From Oxalobacteraceae bacterium OTU3CINTB1 (lineage in GTDB: Bacteria; Pseudomonadota; Gammaproteobacteria; Burkholderiales; Burkholderiaceae_D), in NCBI GenBank assembly GCA_024123955.1, contig CP099652.1, positions 4,464,001-4,528,000 of the forward strand: a stretch of DNA of 64,000 nt. Reading direction: 5' to 3'. A program made the translations under genes and the position numbers. This document shows positions 1 to 9,348 of this stretch, piece by piece; the stretch's first letter is position 1; each line of letters opens with the position of its first letter. The notes beneath the pieces were generated by a model, which saw only the letters and a list, made by a program, of their open reading frames with translations, was not told the DNA's origin and did no database searches.

Positions 1-180
1 CCCGCCGCCGCCCCCTCTCCACGTCCCTTCCTATCCGTACGCCAGCGTACAAATCGCCTCCGGATCTTTGTGTCATATGTAAAAAGTTGCATCATTCGGC
101 GCCCCCGTCATCGACGCTTGATATAGTTCGTCCATGCGCCGCAATCGACGCACGCAATCGACGCAGCCCAGGAGAACATC

Positions 181-969
181 ATGATCAAACGCTCGCACAC
201 TATTTTTGCCGCCGCCATGCTCGCGCTGAGCGCAGCCGCTTTCGCTCCCGCCACCGCGTCCGCGCAGGTCGGCCTGAGCATCGTCATCGGGGACGCCCCG
301 CCGCCACCGCGCTTCGAAAGCGTGCCGGTCGCCCGGCGCGGTTATGTGTGGGCGCCCGGTTACTGGAACTGGGACGGTCATCGCCACGTGTGGGCCGCCG
401 GCCGCTGGGAAGCCGAACGCCGTGGCGCGCAATACCGCCGCGCCGAATGGATACGCGACAATGGCGGCTGGCGCCTCGACCAGGGCGGCTGGGTCACCGT
501 GGACTCGCGTCCGGTGCAGGTCGATTACATCACCGTCGCACCGCCGCCGCCGCGCTATGAAGTCGTGCCTCCGCCGCGCGCCGGCTATGTCTGGACGCCA
601 GGTTATTGGGACTGGCGCGGCAACCGCCATATCTGGGTGGGCGGTAATTGGGTCGGCGCCCGCCCCGGTTACGTCTACACCCAGCCACGCTGGATCGAAC
701 ATGGCGGCCGCTGGGAACGACAGGACGGCCGCTGGGAGCGCGGTCCGAACGGCGACCGCGATCATGACGGCATCCCGAACCGCTACGACCGTCACGACAA
801 CCGCGACTACCGTGGCGACCATCGGGGCGACCACCGCAACGATTACCGCAACGGCGGCCGTGGCGACCGCGATCGCGATGGGGTGCCGAACCGGTATGAC
901 CGCGACCGCGATGGCGACGGGGTACCGAACCGCTTCGACCACCGTCCCGACAATCCGCGTCGCGACTGA
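181..969 (+). CDS. YXWGXW repeat-containing secreted protein
   Basis: 262 residues. The N-terminus is a signal peptide (Met-Ile-Lys start, hydrophobic core, Ala-Ser-Ala cleavage region near residue 30). Two aromatic-rich blocks follow (about residues 55-105 and 135-180), each with the YVWxPGYWxWxGxRHxWxxGxW pattern of the YXWGXW/BcpO-type repeat family, whose function is unknown. The last 70 residues are Asp/Arg-rich and hold three DxDxDGxPNRxD motifs that resemble calcium-binding thrombospondin type 3 repeats. Probably exported to periplasm or surface; the role is not known. The start is preceded by an AGGAG motif. Confidence 0.85.
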   Translation: MIKRSHTIFAAAMLALSAAAFAPATASAQVGLSIVIGDAPPPPRFESVPVARRGYVWAPGYWNWDGHRHVWAAGRWEAERRGAQYRRAEWIRDNGGWRLDQGGWVTVDSRPVQVDYITVAPPPPRYEVVPPPRAGYVWTPGYWDWRGNRHIWVGGNWVGARPGYVYTQPRWIEHGGRWERQDGRWERGPNGDRDHDGIPNRYDRHDNRDYRGDHRGDHRNDYRNGGRGDRDRDGVPNRYDRDRDGDGVPNRFDHRPDNPRRD

Positions 970-974
970 TCGAC

Positions 975-1661
975 GTGCCGATGAGCGAAACCGGCTTTGA
1001 ACAGCTGGCCACGGCCGCCTACAAGGGCGAGCGCGTGGCCGCTCGTCGTTTGGCGGCGCGGATGCGGTTGACGGAAGCCGACGCCCTGCGCCAGGTGTTG
1101 ACCGGGGTCGCGGGCGTGGCGGGTTTGCCTCGTTTGCTGGACGAACGGGCGCAGGCGCGTCAGCGCGACGCATCGCTGCGCGCCGCCAGGACGCGGGAGA
1201 AGGCGCAGAAAGAGGCGCATCGCCTGGCGCGCATGCAGCCGGCGGGCGATGCCTGGCGCGGGTGGTTCGACGGTTCGGCGCATCCCAATCCGGGACAGAT
1301 CGGTATCGGCGCGCTGCTATGCGGGCCTGCGGGGGAGCGGTTGGAGATCAGCCGCCGCGCAGGTCATGGCAATAGCGGCGAGGCGGAGTATCTGGCGCTG
1401 GCCGCGCTGCTGGAGGCGGCGCTGCGATTGGGCGCGACGGATTTGGTGGTGTACGGCGATAGCCGGGTGGTGGTCGACGACGTCAATCTCAGCGTCGAGG
1501 CGATTGCCGCCGGACGTGGCGCCAAGGGGCTGGAGGCGTACCGGATGCGGGTGATGGATTTATTGGGGCCACTGGGAGCTGTGAGCTTGCGGTGGGTGCC
1601 GCGTCACCGGAATGGGGACGCGGACCGGTTGTCGCAGTTGGCCGTAGCCGGCGCGCTGTGA
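975..1661 (+). CDS. RNase H-like domain protein
   Basis: 228 residues from a GTG at 975; an ATG two codons later (981) is an equally possible start. Residues 1-80 are Arg/Ala-rich and helical. The C-terminal 145 residues form a ribonuclease HI fold with all four acidic residues visible: Asp in WFDGSAHPNPG, Glu in EAEYLAL, Asp in VYGDSRVV and Asp in HRNGDADRLS. The family cleaves RNA in RNA-DNA hybrids. It starts 5 bases after the stop of the YXWGXW gene, so the two may be co-transcribed. This is an extra RNase H-like protein rather than the classical rnhA, which lacks the long N-terminal extension. Confidence 0.85.
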   Translation: MPMSETGFEQLATAAYKGERVAARRLAARMRLTEADALRQVLTGVAGVAGLPRLLDERAQARQRDASLRAARTREKAQKEAHRLARMQPAGDAWRGWFDGSAHPNPGQIGIGALLCGPAGERLEISRRAGHGNSGEAEYLALAALLEAALRLGATDLVVYGDSRVVVDDVNLSVEAIAAGRGAKGLEAYRMRVMDLLGPLGAVSLRWVPRHRNGDADRLSQLAVAGAL

Positions 1662-1682
1662 TCGGCCGATGTATGCGCCGGT

Positions 1683-1731
1683 GTGGCGCATGCATTGGCG
1701 GATTACGCTGCGCTAATCCGCCCTACGGGGT
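1683..1731. repeat. Palindromic GGCGGATTA repeat (half unit)
   Basis: Contains GCATGCATT followed by a near-perfect hairpin with arms GGCGGATTA and TAATCCGCC (about 1698-1724) and the flank CCTACG. The same unit occurs near 36373-36473, 42461-42493 and 55551-55650. This copy overlaps the last codons and the stop codon of the minus-strand chemotaxis receptor gene. Confidence 0.85.
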
Positions 1732-3331
1732 TTAGACGGCGTGCGGGGACCGTGGCCTTGATCGGCTGGTACGGCCTTGCCGAGTCGTTGACCTTGAATA
1801 CGCTGACGATTTGCGCCAGCGCCGCCGCCTGCTGTTGCATCGATTCGGCGGCGGCCGCCGCTTCCTCGACCAGCGCGGCGTTCTGCTGCGTGACCGCGTC
1901 CATCGAACCGATCGCCTGATTGACTTCGTTGATGCCGGCGCTTTGCTCGGTGCTGGCGGCGGTGATCTCGGAGATGATGTCGCTGACGCGGTGCACGCTG
2001 CTGACGATTTCCTCCATCGTCACGCCGGCGTTGGCCACCAGGCGGCTACCCTGGTTGACCTTGTCGACCGAGTCGCCGATCAGCGCCTTGATCTCCTTGG
2101 CGGCTGACGCCGAACGCTGCGCCAGGTTGCGCACTTCCGACGCCACCACGGCGAAGCCGCGTCCCTGCTCGCCGGCGCGCGCCGCTTCGACAGCCGCGTT
2201 CAAGGCCAGGATATTGGTTTGGAAGGCGATGCCGTCGATGACCGAGATGATGTCGACGATGCGCTTGGACGACTCGTTGATCGAATCCATGGTGCCGACC
2301 ACCTCGGCCACCACGGCGCCGCCCTTGACGGCGACCTGCGCGGCCGACGCGGCCAACTGGTTGGCCTGGCGGGCGTTGTCGGCGTTATGCTTGACGGTCG
2401 ACGTCAGCTCCTCCATCGACGACGCGGTTTCCTCCAGCGCCCCGGCCTGCTGCTCGGTGCGGCGCGACAGGTCCTGGTTGCCGGCTGCGATCTCGCTCGA
2501 CGAGGTGGTGATATGGTCGGTGCCGCTGCGCACCTCGGTGACGATGCCGAGCAGGCTGGCGTTCATTTCCTTCAGCGCGGCCAGCAACTGGCCGGTTTCG
2601 TCCTTGGCGCTGGCGTCGATATGGCCGGTCAGGTCGCCGCTGGCGACACGCCGCGCCGCCACCACCGCTTCGCGCAGCGGACGGGTGATACCGGTGGTCA
2701 GCAACCATGCGCACACCACGCCGAAGGTCAGCACCAGCGCGGCCAGCACGTACAGCAAATTGCGGCTGCTGGCGGCGACGGCGTCGATGTGGGCGGCGGT
2801 GGCGTCGATTTTCGCGCGCTGCATCTTCAACAGATCGGCGACCAGCGCCTGATAAGCGACGGTGCAGGGACGGAACACGGTCTCGAAGACCTTGTTGGAT
2901 TCCTCAAGCTCGCCGGCCGCCTTCAACTTGGTCAGCTTCTCGCGCGAGGACAGGTAGATCTTGCGTTGCTCGCCGATGCGCGCGAACAGTTCCTTCTCGT
3001 CGGCGTCGACGATCAAGGCCTCGATCTTCTTCTGGTAATCGCTCGACTTGGCCGACGACGCTTTGGCTTCGTCCGCAAAATAGGGACCGAGCGTGGTGTC
3101 GGTGCTGCGCGCGATCGCGGTGGTGCGTCGGATAGCGCTATCAATATTGCTCGACCAATCGCCGATCATGCGCTCCTTGGCCAGCGGCACCTGCATCATG
3201 TCGGCGGTGGCCGAGGCCACGCCCTGCAGGCGCCAGACGCTGATGCCGGTGATCAGCATCGCGAACGCCAGGATAACGGTGAAGCCGAACGCCAGTCGTT
3301 TGCCGATGCTGATGTTTTCCAACATGTTCAT
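1703..3331 (-). CDS. Methyl-accepting chemotaxis protein
   Basis: 542 residues. A transmembrane segment lies near residues 11-31, followed by a periplasmic four-helix-bundle type sensor domain to about 185, a second membrane helix near 190-212 and a HAMP segment. The cytoplasmic signalling domain contains the highly conserved hairpin tip ([20 protein letters not shown], near 370-405), where CheA and CheW bind. It lies 73 bases downstream of a cheW-like gene on the same strand, a common receptor-adaptor pair. The last eight residues (PVGRISAA) and the stop codon are encoded by a dispersed palindromic repeat. No CheR/CheB-tethering pentapeptide is visible at the C-terminus. The ligand is unknown. 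Confidence 0.95.
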   Translation of the reverse strand: MNMLENISIGKRLAFGFTVILAFAMLITGISVWRLQGVASATADMMQVPLAKERMIGDWSSNIDSAIRRTTAIARSTDTTLGPYFADEAKASSAKSSDYQKKIEALIVDADEKELFARIGEQRKIYLSSREKLTKLKAAGELEESNKVFETVFRPCTVAYQALVADLLKMQRAKIDATAAHIDAVAASSRNLLYVLAALVLTFGVVCAWLLTTGITRPLREAVVAARRVASGDLTGHIDASAKDETGQLLAALKEMNASLLGIVTEVRSGTDHITTSSSEIAAGNQDLSRRTEQQAGALEETASSMEELTSTVKHNADNARQANQLAASAAQVAVKGGAVVAEVVGTMDSINESSKRIVDIISVIDGIAFQTNILALNAAVEAARAGEQGRGFAVVASEVRNLAQRSASAAKEIKALIGDSVDKVNQGSRLVANAGVTMEEIVSSVHRVSDIISEITAASTEQSAGINEVNQAIGSMDAVTQQNAALVEEAAAAAESMQQQAAALAQIVSVFKVNDSARPYQPIKATVPARRLNPVGRISAA

Positions 3332-3404
3332 TCTTGTCCCTTTTGATCAAAACTATCGTGCGAATTGGGTCAGCATCGGGCGTGCCCGCGTTGAGGAAGA
3401 TCGA

Positions 3405-3899
3405 TTACGCGGCCAGCGCGGTGTTTTCGATCAGGCCCATGTCGGCGCTCGACATCAGCTTGTCGATATCGACCAGGATCAGCATGCGCTCGTCCAAGGT
3501 GCCCAGGCCGACGATATGGTCGGTGTTGAGCGCCGAGCCGATTTCCGGCGCCGGCTTGATTTGTTCGGGCAGCAGCGTGGTCACGTCGGAGACGCGGTCC
3601 ACCACCATGCCGACCACGCGGTGGCCGATGTTCAGGATGATGACGACGGTGAATTGATCATAGGTCGGGGTGCCGAGGTTGAACTTGATGCGCATGTCGA
3701 CGATCGGCACGATGATGCCGCGCAGGTTGACGACGCCCTTGACGAATTCCGGCGCATTAGCGATGCGCGTGGGTGTCTCGTAGCTGCGGATTTCGCTGAC
3801 TTTTTGTATATCGATGCCGTACTCTTCTTGACCAAGAGTAAAGGCCAGATACTCGCTGGCGGTGATGTTGGCGCGCAATTCGCTGACGTTGCTGGACAT
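3405..3899 (-). CDS. cheW: Chemotaxis coupling protein CheW
   Basis: 164 residues covering a full CheW domain: LAFTLGQEEYGIDIQKVSEIR at the start, the GVVNLRGIIVPIVDMR segment in the middle and a C-terminal region with the ILVDIDKLM strand. CheW couples receptors to the histidine kinase CheA. The gene directly precedes a chemotaxis receptor on the same strand, so this copy probably serves that receptor; no cheA or cheY is in the window. A possible promoter (TTGACT, 17 bases, AATAAC) lies upstream on the minus strand. As an orphan copy its symbol is by family only. Confidence 0.9.
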   Translation of the reverse strand: MSSNVSELRANITASEYLAFTLGQEEYGIDIQKVSEIRSYETPTRIANAPEFVKGVVNLRGIIVPIVDMRIKFNLGTPTYDQFTVVIILNIGHRVVGMVVDRVSDVTTLLPEQIKPAPEIGSALNTDHIVGLGTLDERMLILVDIDKLMSSADMGLIENTALAA

Positions 3900-4140
3900 T
3901 TGGGTTCCTTCATTGCTAAAGTTATTGCCCCAATGTTACCTCAAGTCAAGATATATAGCAGCAATAAAATGCGGCAAGGCAACAAATAAGACAGTTGCTT
4001 TTTCAAAATTAGATTTCTTGTAAGTATGGTGACTACTTGGCAAGCAAACAATTTTTGTCCTGGACCCCGTTCGGCTGCACAACCATGGCGGCAGGCTGTA
4101 TGATTAAAAAATCAATCGTCTGATACGTCACGGGAGAACG

Positions 4141-4800
4141 ATGAATAGCTTGCTGAACAGCTGGCACCCGCGCCTGGTCGCTTTGGCCAGCGCCGCCCAG
4201 GGGGCCGATGGAGCGCACGACACCAACCACCTGCACCGCGTCTGGCGCAACGCCACCCTGCTGCTGGACGATTATCCCGAGGCCGATCCGCTGATCGTGC
4301 TGGCCGGCTGCTACCTGCACGATCTGGTCAACCTGCCCAAGAACGATCCCGAACGCCACCTGGCCTCGCGCAAGGCGGCGCTGCTGGCGAGCCGCCAGCT
4401 GGCGGAACTCGACTTCCCGCCGAATAAACTGGCAGCCGTCGCCCACACCATCGAGAGCCACAGTTTTTCGGCCGGCATCCGCCCCGAGACCATCGAAGCG
4501 AAGATCGTGCAGGACGCCGACCGCCTCGACGCCCTCGGCGCGGTCGGCCTGGCGCGGCTGTTTTATACGGCCGGCCGCATGGGCACCGCGCTGGCGCACG
4601 CCGACGACCCGATGGCGCTGCACCGCGAGCTCGATGAAAAAGCCTATGCGCTGGACCACATCGACACCAAGCTGGCCACCCTGCCCGGCAAGATGCAGAC
4701 CGCCGCCGGCCGCCGCTTGGCGCAAACGCGCCTGAACGAGCTGACGGCCTTCCGCGACAACTTCATCGCCGAATGGGCCGCCAGTCCGGCGGCGCCCTGA
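4141..4800 (+). CDS. HD-domain phosphohydrolase (YedJ-like)
   Basis: 219 residues. The HD-superfamily metal ligands are all present: His in DTNHLHRVWRNA, the HD doublet in CYLHDLVNL, and Asp in QDADRLDALGAVG. Length and motif spacing match the YedJ/YpgQ-type HD hydrolases, whose substrate is thought to be a nucleotide or similar phosphoester. An upstream AGGAG-like sequence (GGGAGAACG) sits directly before the ATG. It stands alone between the divergent chemotaxis pair and the following transporter gene. Confidence 0.88.
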   Translation: MNSLLNSWHPRLVALASAAQGADGAHDTNHLHRVWRNATLLLDDYPEADPLIVLAGCYLHDLVNLPKNDPERHLASRKAALLASRQLAELDFPPNKLAAVAHTIESHSFSAGIRPETIEAKIVQDADRLDALGAVGLARLFYTAGRMGTALAHADDPMALHRELDEKAYALDHIDTKLATLPGKMQTAAGRRLAQTRLNELTAFRDNFIAEWAASPAAP

Positions 4801-4808
4801 CCTTGCGT

Positions 4809-4818
4809 CCCCCCCCCC
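4809..4818. repeat. C10 homopolymer tract
   Basis: Ten consecutive cytosines between the stop of the HD hydrolase gene and the start of the MFS transporter gene, about 50 bases ahead of the latter. Such tracts can change length during replication. Confidence 0.9.
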
Positions 4819-4868
4819 TCTTTCGTGACCATGCTTCATGACTTTGCGCTCCGACTTCGCGTCGTCCC

Positions 4869-6140
4869 ATGCTTATGACCTACCCTGACTCGGCCACGCC
4901 CGCCGCGCCCACCGCCGCGACGCCGCCGGCGCCGGGCAATCTGAACTTCGTCCTCATTTGCGTTTTCATCGACATGCTGGGCATCGGCCTGATCGTGCCG
5001 GTGCTGCCGCTGCTGGTGGGCGAATTCACCGGCTCGCGCGACGACCAGTCCTACTGGTTCGGCATCCTGAGCGCCACCTTCGGCCTGATGCAGTTCATCT
5101 TCATGCCGATGCTGGGCGCCTTCAGCGACCGTGTCGGACGCCGTCCCGTGCTGCTGTATTCGATGGCCGGCATGTGCGTCAACTTCCTGGCCACGGCGTG
5201 GGCGCCCAACCTGGCCTGCCTGTTCATCGGCCGCGTCATCGGCGGCATGTCGTCGGCCAGCATGTCGGTGGCGTCGGCCTATGCCTCCGACATCTCGACG
5301 CCGGACAACCGCGCCAAAAGCTTCGGCAAGGTCGGCGCCGCGTTCGGCCTGGGCTTCATCTGCGGACCGATGCTGGGCGGCCTGCTGGGCAGCGTCGACC
5401 TGCACCTGCCGTTCTACGTCGCCGCCGCGCTGTCGGCGGCCAATTTCGCCTACGGTTACTTCGCCGTGCCCGAGTCGCTGCCGCCGTCGCGCCGCGCGCC
5501 GTTCAGCATCGCCAAAATCAATCCCTTCACCGCGCTGGTCAAGCTGGCGCGCCGCCGGGACATCCGCGGCCTGATCGTCACCTTCGCGCTGGTCACCTGC
5601 GCGCAGATGATGCTGCAGACCACCTGGGTGCTGTACACCACCTTCCGCTTCGGCTGGACGCCGGGCCAGAACGGCGCGGCGCTGTTCTGCGTCGGCGTCA
5701 CCGCGGCCGTGGTGCAGGCCGGCCTGCTGGGGGTGTTGATCAAACGCCTGGGCGAAATCCGCCTGTCGTTGCTGGGACTGACCTCGGGCTGCGTGACCTA
5801 TCTGCTGTACGGCCTGGCCACCCACGGCTGGATGATGTATGTGCTGATCCTGTGTAATGTGCTGGCGTTCGCCGTCGGCCCGGCGCTGCAGGCCATCATC
5901 TCCAAACAAACGCCGCACGACCAGCAGGGCGAGTTGATGGGATCCCTGCAGTCGATCAGCAGCATCGGCGTGATCTTCATGCCGCTGATCGGCGCCGCCA
6001 TCCTCGGCAAAGTCAGCCACCTCGCGGCCGGCGACTGGCGCATCGGCACCACCTTCTTCGTCTGCGCGGCGATGCAGGCGGCGGCGATCGTGGTGGCGCG
6101 GCGCTACTTCGGCAGCCACCGCATGGAGAGCAAATCATGA
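4869..6140 (+). CDS. MFS transporter, TCR/Tet family
   Basis: 423 residues with 12 predicted membrane helices. The GAFSDRVGRRPVLL loop after helix 2 matches the conserved major-facilitator motif A (GxLaDrxGrkxxl) and the family profile of TetA-like tetracycline/drug proton antiporters. The N-terminal 20 residues are Ala/Pro-rich and cytoplasmic. No clear ribosome-binding site precedes the ATG at 4869; the ATG two codons later is an alternative. Its end overlaps the next gene by four bases (ATGA), so the two are translationally coupled. Substrate cannot be told from sequence. Confidence 0.9.
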   Translation: MLMTYPDSATPAAPTAATPPAPGNLNFVLICVFIDMLGIGLIVPVLPLLVGEFTGSRDDQSYWFGILSATFGLMQFIFMPMLGAFSDRVGRRPVLLYSMAGMCVNFLATAWAPNLACLFIGRVIGGMSSASMSVASAYASDISTPDNRAKSFGKVGAAFGLGFICGPMLGGLLGSVDLHLPFYVAAALSAANFAYGYFAVPESLPPSRRAPFSIAKINPFTALVKLARRRDIRGLIVTFALVTCAQMMLQTTWVLYTTFRFGWTPGQNGAALFCVGVTAAVVQAGLLGVLIKRLGEIRLSLLGLTSGCVTYLLYGLATHGWMMYVLILCNVLAFAVGPALQAIISKQTPHDQQGELMGSLQSISSIGVIFMPLIGAAILGKVSHLAAGDWRIGTTFFVCAAMQAAAIVVARRYFGSHRMESKS

Positions 6141-6949
6141 CGAGGCGTTTGCTCGCGGCCACGTTGGCCGTGCTGTTGCCTGCGCTGCTGCCGCCGCACG
6201 CGGCCGCCGGCTGCTCGCGCGATATCGCCGTTCCCGTTTCGGCCAGCGGCTCGGGCGTGATCGTCGAGGGGCCGGCGATCAAAGGCATCTTTCCCGATCT
6301 GCTGCGCGAGATGTCGCGCAAAAGCGGCTGCAAATTCGTCTTCACCGTGGTGCCGCGCGCGCGCCTGGTGGCGCTGTACCGGGTCGGCCAGGCCGACATC
6401 CTGCTGCCGGCGACGCGCACCCCGGAACGCGACAAGCTTGGCACCTTCGTCCCGATGATTAACAACCGCCCCATGCTCATCTCCATCGCCGGCGACCGCG
6501 CGCCCATCGCCAGCGGCCGCGAGCTGCTGGCGCGGCGCGAGCTGCGGGTGGCCGTGGTGCGCGGTTTCGACTACGGCGAGGAATACACCGCGCTGGTCAC
6601 GGAATTGGGCAAGCAGGGACGTTTGTTCAGCGAGGTCGATACCACGGCGGTGGCGCGGCTGCTGCACGCGGGCGCGGTCGACCTGACCATCCTGGGGCCG
6701 ACGCTGATCGCCGGCGCCATCCGCGGCGAACCGCGCGTGCAAGGCATGGAGCAGCGGCTGCGCGTGGAGGCGATCCCGGAACTGCCATGGAAACACAGCG
6801 GCGCCTACATCTCGCGCGCGTTGGACAAGGACGACCAGCGCACGCTGCACGAGGCGCTGGAGAAGATGGCCAAGTCCAGCCAGGTGATGGATACCTACCT
6901 GCGCTACTTCAGCGCGGAGCTATTGAACGGCAACGTGCGTCCGCGCTAG
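6137..6949 (+). CDS. Periplasmic solute-binding protein, family 3 type
   Basis: 270 residues with a cleavable signal peptide (MTRRLLAATLAVLLPALL..AAAG). The remainder resembles the bacterial extracellular solute-binding protein family 3 fold (amino-acid binding): an early GPAIKGIFPDLLREM segment, RVGQADILLPATRT and LRVAVVRGFDYGE. No ABC permease or ATPase is adjacent; instead it overlaps the MFS gene. Orphan binding proteins of this kind in this group often act outside a standard ABC uptake system. It ends in a self-complementary CCGCGCTAGCGCGG containing the stop codon. Confidence 0.8.
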   Translation: MTRRLLAATLAVLLPALLPPHAAAGCSRDIAVPVSASGSGVIVEGPAIKGIFPDLLREMSRKSGCKFVFTVVPRARLVALYRVGQADILLPATRTPERDKLGTFVPMINNRPMLISIAGDRAPIASGRELLARRELRVAVVRGFDYGEEYTALVTELGKQGRLFSEVDTTAVARLLHAGAVDLTILGPTLIAGAIRGEPRVQGMEQRLRVEAIPELPWKHSGAYISRALDKDDQRTLHEALEKMAKSSQVMDTYLRYFSAELLNGNVRPR

Positions 6950-6970
6950 CGCGGGGCGCGTTGCCCGCGC

Positions 6971-8905
6971 TTACTTCTCCTCCACCACCGGCAGTTCGAT
7001 CGCGCTGGCTTGCGCGCCGGCGTGGTACACCTTCAGTGTCGCCTTTTTGTAGTCGCCCGCCTTGGCGTGGAAGATGTTCGGCACATAGGTTTGCGGATTG
7101 CGGTCGTACAGCGGGAACCAGCTCGACTGGATCTGCACCATCACCCGGTGGCCCGGCAGGAAAACGTGGTTGGCGTTCGGCAGCGCGAAGCGGTACCTCT
7201 CGACGGCGTTGGCGGTGATCGGCGACGGGTTTTCCAGGCTATTGCGGTAGCGGCCACGGAAGATGTCCATCGCGATGCCCAGCTGGTAGCCACCCAGCTC
7301 CGGCTGCGACGGCACCTCGTCCGGATAGACGTCGATCAGCTTGACCACCCAGTCGGCGTCGGTGCCGGTGGTCGAGGCGAACAGGTTGACCATGGCCGCG
7401 CCGGCGATCCGCAGCGGCGCCTTGAGCGGTTCGGTGACGTAGCTGAGCACATCGGTGCGGTCGGAGAAGCCGCGCTGGTCGCTGACCAGCCATGGGCGCC
7501 AGACGTTGGCGTCGCCCATGCGCACCGGACGCGCGACGAACGGCACCGGCTTGGCCGGGTCGGACACGTATTCGTCGTAGGCGCCTGGCTTGTCGCCGCC
7601 CGCGCCCGACGGCGCATCGAAGCCCAGTTTGAAATCCGCCTTCAGATAGATCGGCTTGAGCGGCGCCGCGCAGCCTTCGGCGCAGGCCAGCGGCCATTGC
7701 TGCAAACGCTGCCAGCGATTGACGCCGGTCTGGTAGAACAGCACCGGCGGCGTGTCGGCGGCCGGCGCGCCGTCCTTCAGGTATTGGTCGAGGAAAGGCA
7801 GCATGACGTCGCGGCGGAATTCCAGTGCCGTGTCGCCGGTGAATTTGAGCGCGCCCAGGCTCGAACCCTCGTAATTGACGCCGCTGTGGCGCCACGGCCC
7901 GACCACCAGGAAGTTTTTGTTGTTTGCCTTGTCCTGCGGTTCGACCGCCGCGTAGGTGGCGTAGGCGCCGTAGATATCCTCCTGGTCCCAGTAGCCGACC
8001 ACCGTCATCGTGGGCACCTTGAGCGCGCGCTTGGCGAGGATCTTGTCCAGCGCCTGGTGCTGCCAGTAGCTGTCGTAGGCCGGGTGCTCGAACAGCTTGC
8101 GCGTGTAGTTCAGTTTATCGAGGCCGAACTGTTTCGCGTAGTCGGCCGCCGAGCCGGCGCGCAGCACGCCTTCGTAGTCGTCGTAGACGCCGGTGGCCAG
8201 AGCCTTGCCGCTGCCCTTGGCGCTGGTCTGGCTGGCGATGTAACTCAGGTTGGGCATGCGGAAGGCGCCGTTGTGGAACCAGTCGTCGCCGCGCCAGCCG
8301 TCGACCATGGGGCTCATCGGCACGGCCACCTTCAGCGCGGGGTGTGGGTCGGTCAACGCCATCAGCACGGTGAAGCCCTCGTACGAGGAGCCGATCATGC
8401 CGACCTTGCCGTTGGTCTCCGGGATGTTTTTGACCAGCCATTCGATGGTGTCCCAGGCGTCGGTCGCGTGGTCGGTGCGGGTGTCGTTGAGCGGGCCTTT
8501 GAGGGGCCGGGTCATGACGTAGTCGCCTTCCGAGCCGTACTTGCCGCGCACGTCCTGGAACACGCGGATATAGCCGGCGTCCACCATCACCTCGTCGCCC
8601 TGGCCGACGGTGGCCGTGATGCTCGGGCTGATGTTGCGCTGGGCGCGGCCGCTGGCGTTGTACGGGGTGCGGGTCAGGACGATGGGCGCGTGCTGCGCGC
8701 CTTTGGGGATGACGATGACGGTGTGGAGTTTGACGCCGTCGCGCATCGGGATCATGACGTCGCGCTTGACGTAGTCGGCGTCGGGGATGACGGCTTCGAA
8801 TTTGGCGGGAATATCGGGGGCCATCGGTGCCGTTTGCGCCACCGCGGCGGGAACGATCAGGGAGGACAACAACGCGGACAATACGGCAACGACGGGACGA
8901 CGCAT
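6971..8905 (-). CDS. Secreted CocE/NonD family hydrolase
   Basis: 644 residues. A signal peptide (residues 1-23, ending AVAQ) is followed by an X-Pro dipeptidyl-peptidase/CocE-type alpha/beta-hydrolase domain: YVKRDVMIPMRDGVKLHTV at its start and the nucleophile motif GSSYEG near residue 172. The C-terminal third is the jelly-roll domain found in CocE and alpha-amino-acid ester hydrolases (from about 480, DVLSYVTEPLKAPLRIAG). Members hydrolyse esters or acyl amino-acid derivatives, so a periplasmic glutaryl/ester-type hydrolase is likely; the exact substrate is unknown. Convergent with the preceding binding-protein gene. Confidence 0.92.
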   Translation of the reverse strand: MRRPVVAVLSALLSSLIVPAAVAQTAPMAPDIPAKFEAVIPDADYVKRDVMIPMRDGVKLHTVIVIPKGAQHAPIVLTRTPYNASGRAQRNISPSITATVGQGDEVMVDAGYIRVFQDVRGKYGSEGDYVMTRPLKGPLNDTRTDHATDAWDTIEWLVKNIPETNGKVGMIGSSYEGFTVLMALTDPHPALKVAVPMSPMVDGWRGDDWFHNGAFRMPNLSYIASQTSAKGSGKALATGVYDDYEGVLRAGSAADYAKQFGLDKLNYTRKLFEHPAYDSYWQHQALDKILAKRALKVPTMTVVGYWDQEDIYGAYATYAAVEPQDKANNKNFLVVGPWRHSGVNYEGSSLGALKFTGDTALEFRRDVMLPFLDQYLKDGAPAADTPPVLFYQTGVNRWQRLQQWPLACAEGCAAPLKPIYLKADFKLGFDAPSGAGGDKPGAYDEYVSDPAKPVPFVARPVRMGDANVWRPWLVSDQRGFSDRTDVLSYVTEPLKAPLRIAGAAMVNLFASTTGTDADWVVKLIDVYPDEVPSQPELGGYQLGIAMDIFRGRYRNSLENPSPITANAVERYRFALPNANHVFLPGHRVMVQIQSSWFPLYDRNPQTYVPNIFHAKAGDYKKATLKVYHAGAQASAIELPVVEEK

Positions 8906-8983
8906 GGAGACTCCAAAAAGGGATTGCCTTGTGAGATGGGCAATACTACCTGATGGAATGCGGATTCCGCAATGAAACAGCCT

Positions 8984-9256
8984 TCAGTGCAGGAATTTGA
9001 ACAGCACAGCGGTGACGCCAGTTTGTACAATGAGGATGGTGAACATCCATTGTATTAACTCTGACTTGAGCTGGGCGAGCTCGGCGCGAAATTCGGCGCG
9101 GAGCTCGGTGAGCCTCATGTCCAGATAACTCTTAGTAACGAGATGACTGTCTATTAGCTGAAACATCGCCGATGCCAGCGCCTTCGCTTGCTTGTCGGGG
9201 AAGCCGCCCTCAATTAACGTGTCCATAAACTCAACCGAATCGAAGTTGTTCGCCAT
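8984..9256 (-). CDS. Small CCDC90/DUF1640-like coiled-coil membrane protein
   Basis: 90 residues. The first half reads FDSVEFMDTLIEGGFPDKQAKALASA, typical of the CCDC90/DUF1640 family. A short charged coiled coil (LRAEFRAELAQLKSEL) and a C-terminal membrane helix (IQWMFTILIVQTGVTAVLF) follow. Function in bacteria is unknown. A related repeat-expanded protein is at 41938-42447. A strong ribosome-binding site (AAAAAGGGGAAGAGC) precedes the start. Confidence 0.8.
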   Translation of the reverse strand: MANNFDSVEFMDTLIEGGFPDKQAKALASAMFQLIDSHLVTKSYLDMRLTELRAEFRAELAQLKSELIQWMFTILIVQTGVTAVLFKFLH

Positions 9257-9313
9257 GCTCTTCCCCTTTTTAGCTTAGACCAGCCCCGCTGCTGTTTGGT
9301 TCCCGGCCGGACC

Positions 9314-9342
9314 TTGACAGACCGCCGCCGAACTGCAACCAT
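9314..9342 (+). promoter_or_regulatory. Putative sigma-70 promoter of the trpS leader
   Basis: A perfect -35 box TTGACA (9314-9319), a 17-base spacer and a weak -10 AACCAT (9337-9342). The expected transcription start falls at about 9349, exactly the A of a short leader ORF. Confidence 0.5.
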
Positions 9343-9348
9343 ACGCGC

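Noticed and set aside
73..1173. Long minus-strand reading frame over the YXWGXW gene
   Set aside because: Antisense to a gene with signal peptide and family repeats; composition is a typical GC-rich mirror frame.
7010..8953. 647-codon plus-strand frame
   Set aside because: Antisense to the CocE-type hydrolase, which has signal peptide and catalytic motif; no family features in the frame itself.
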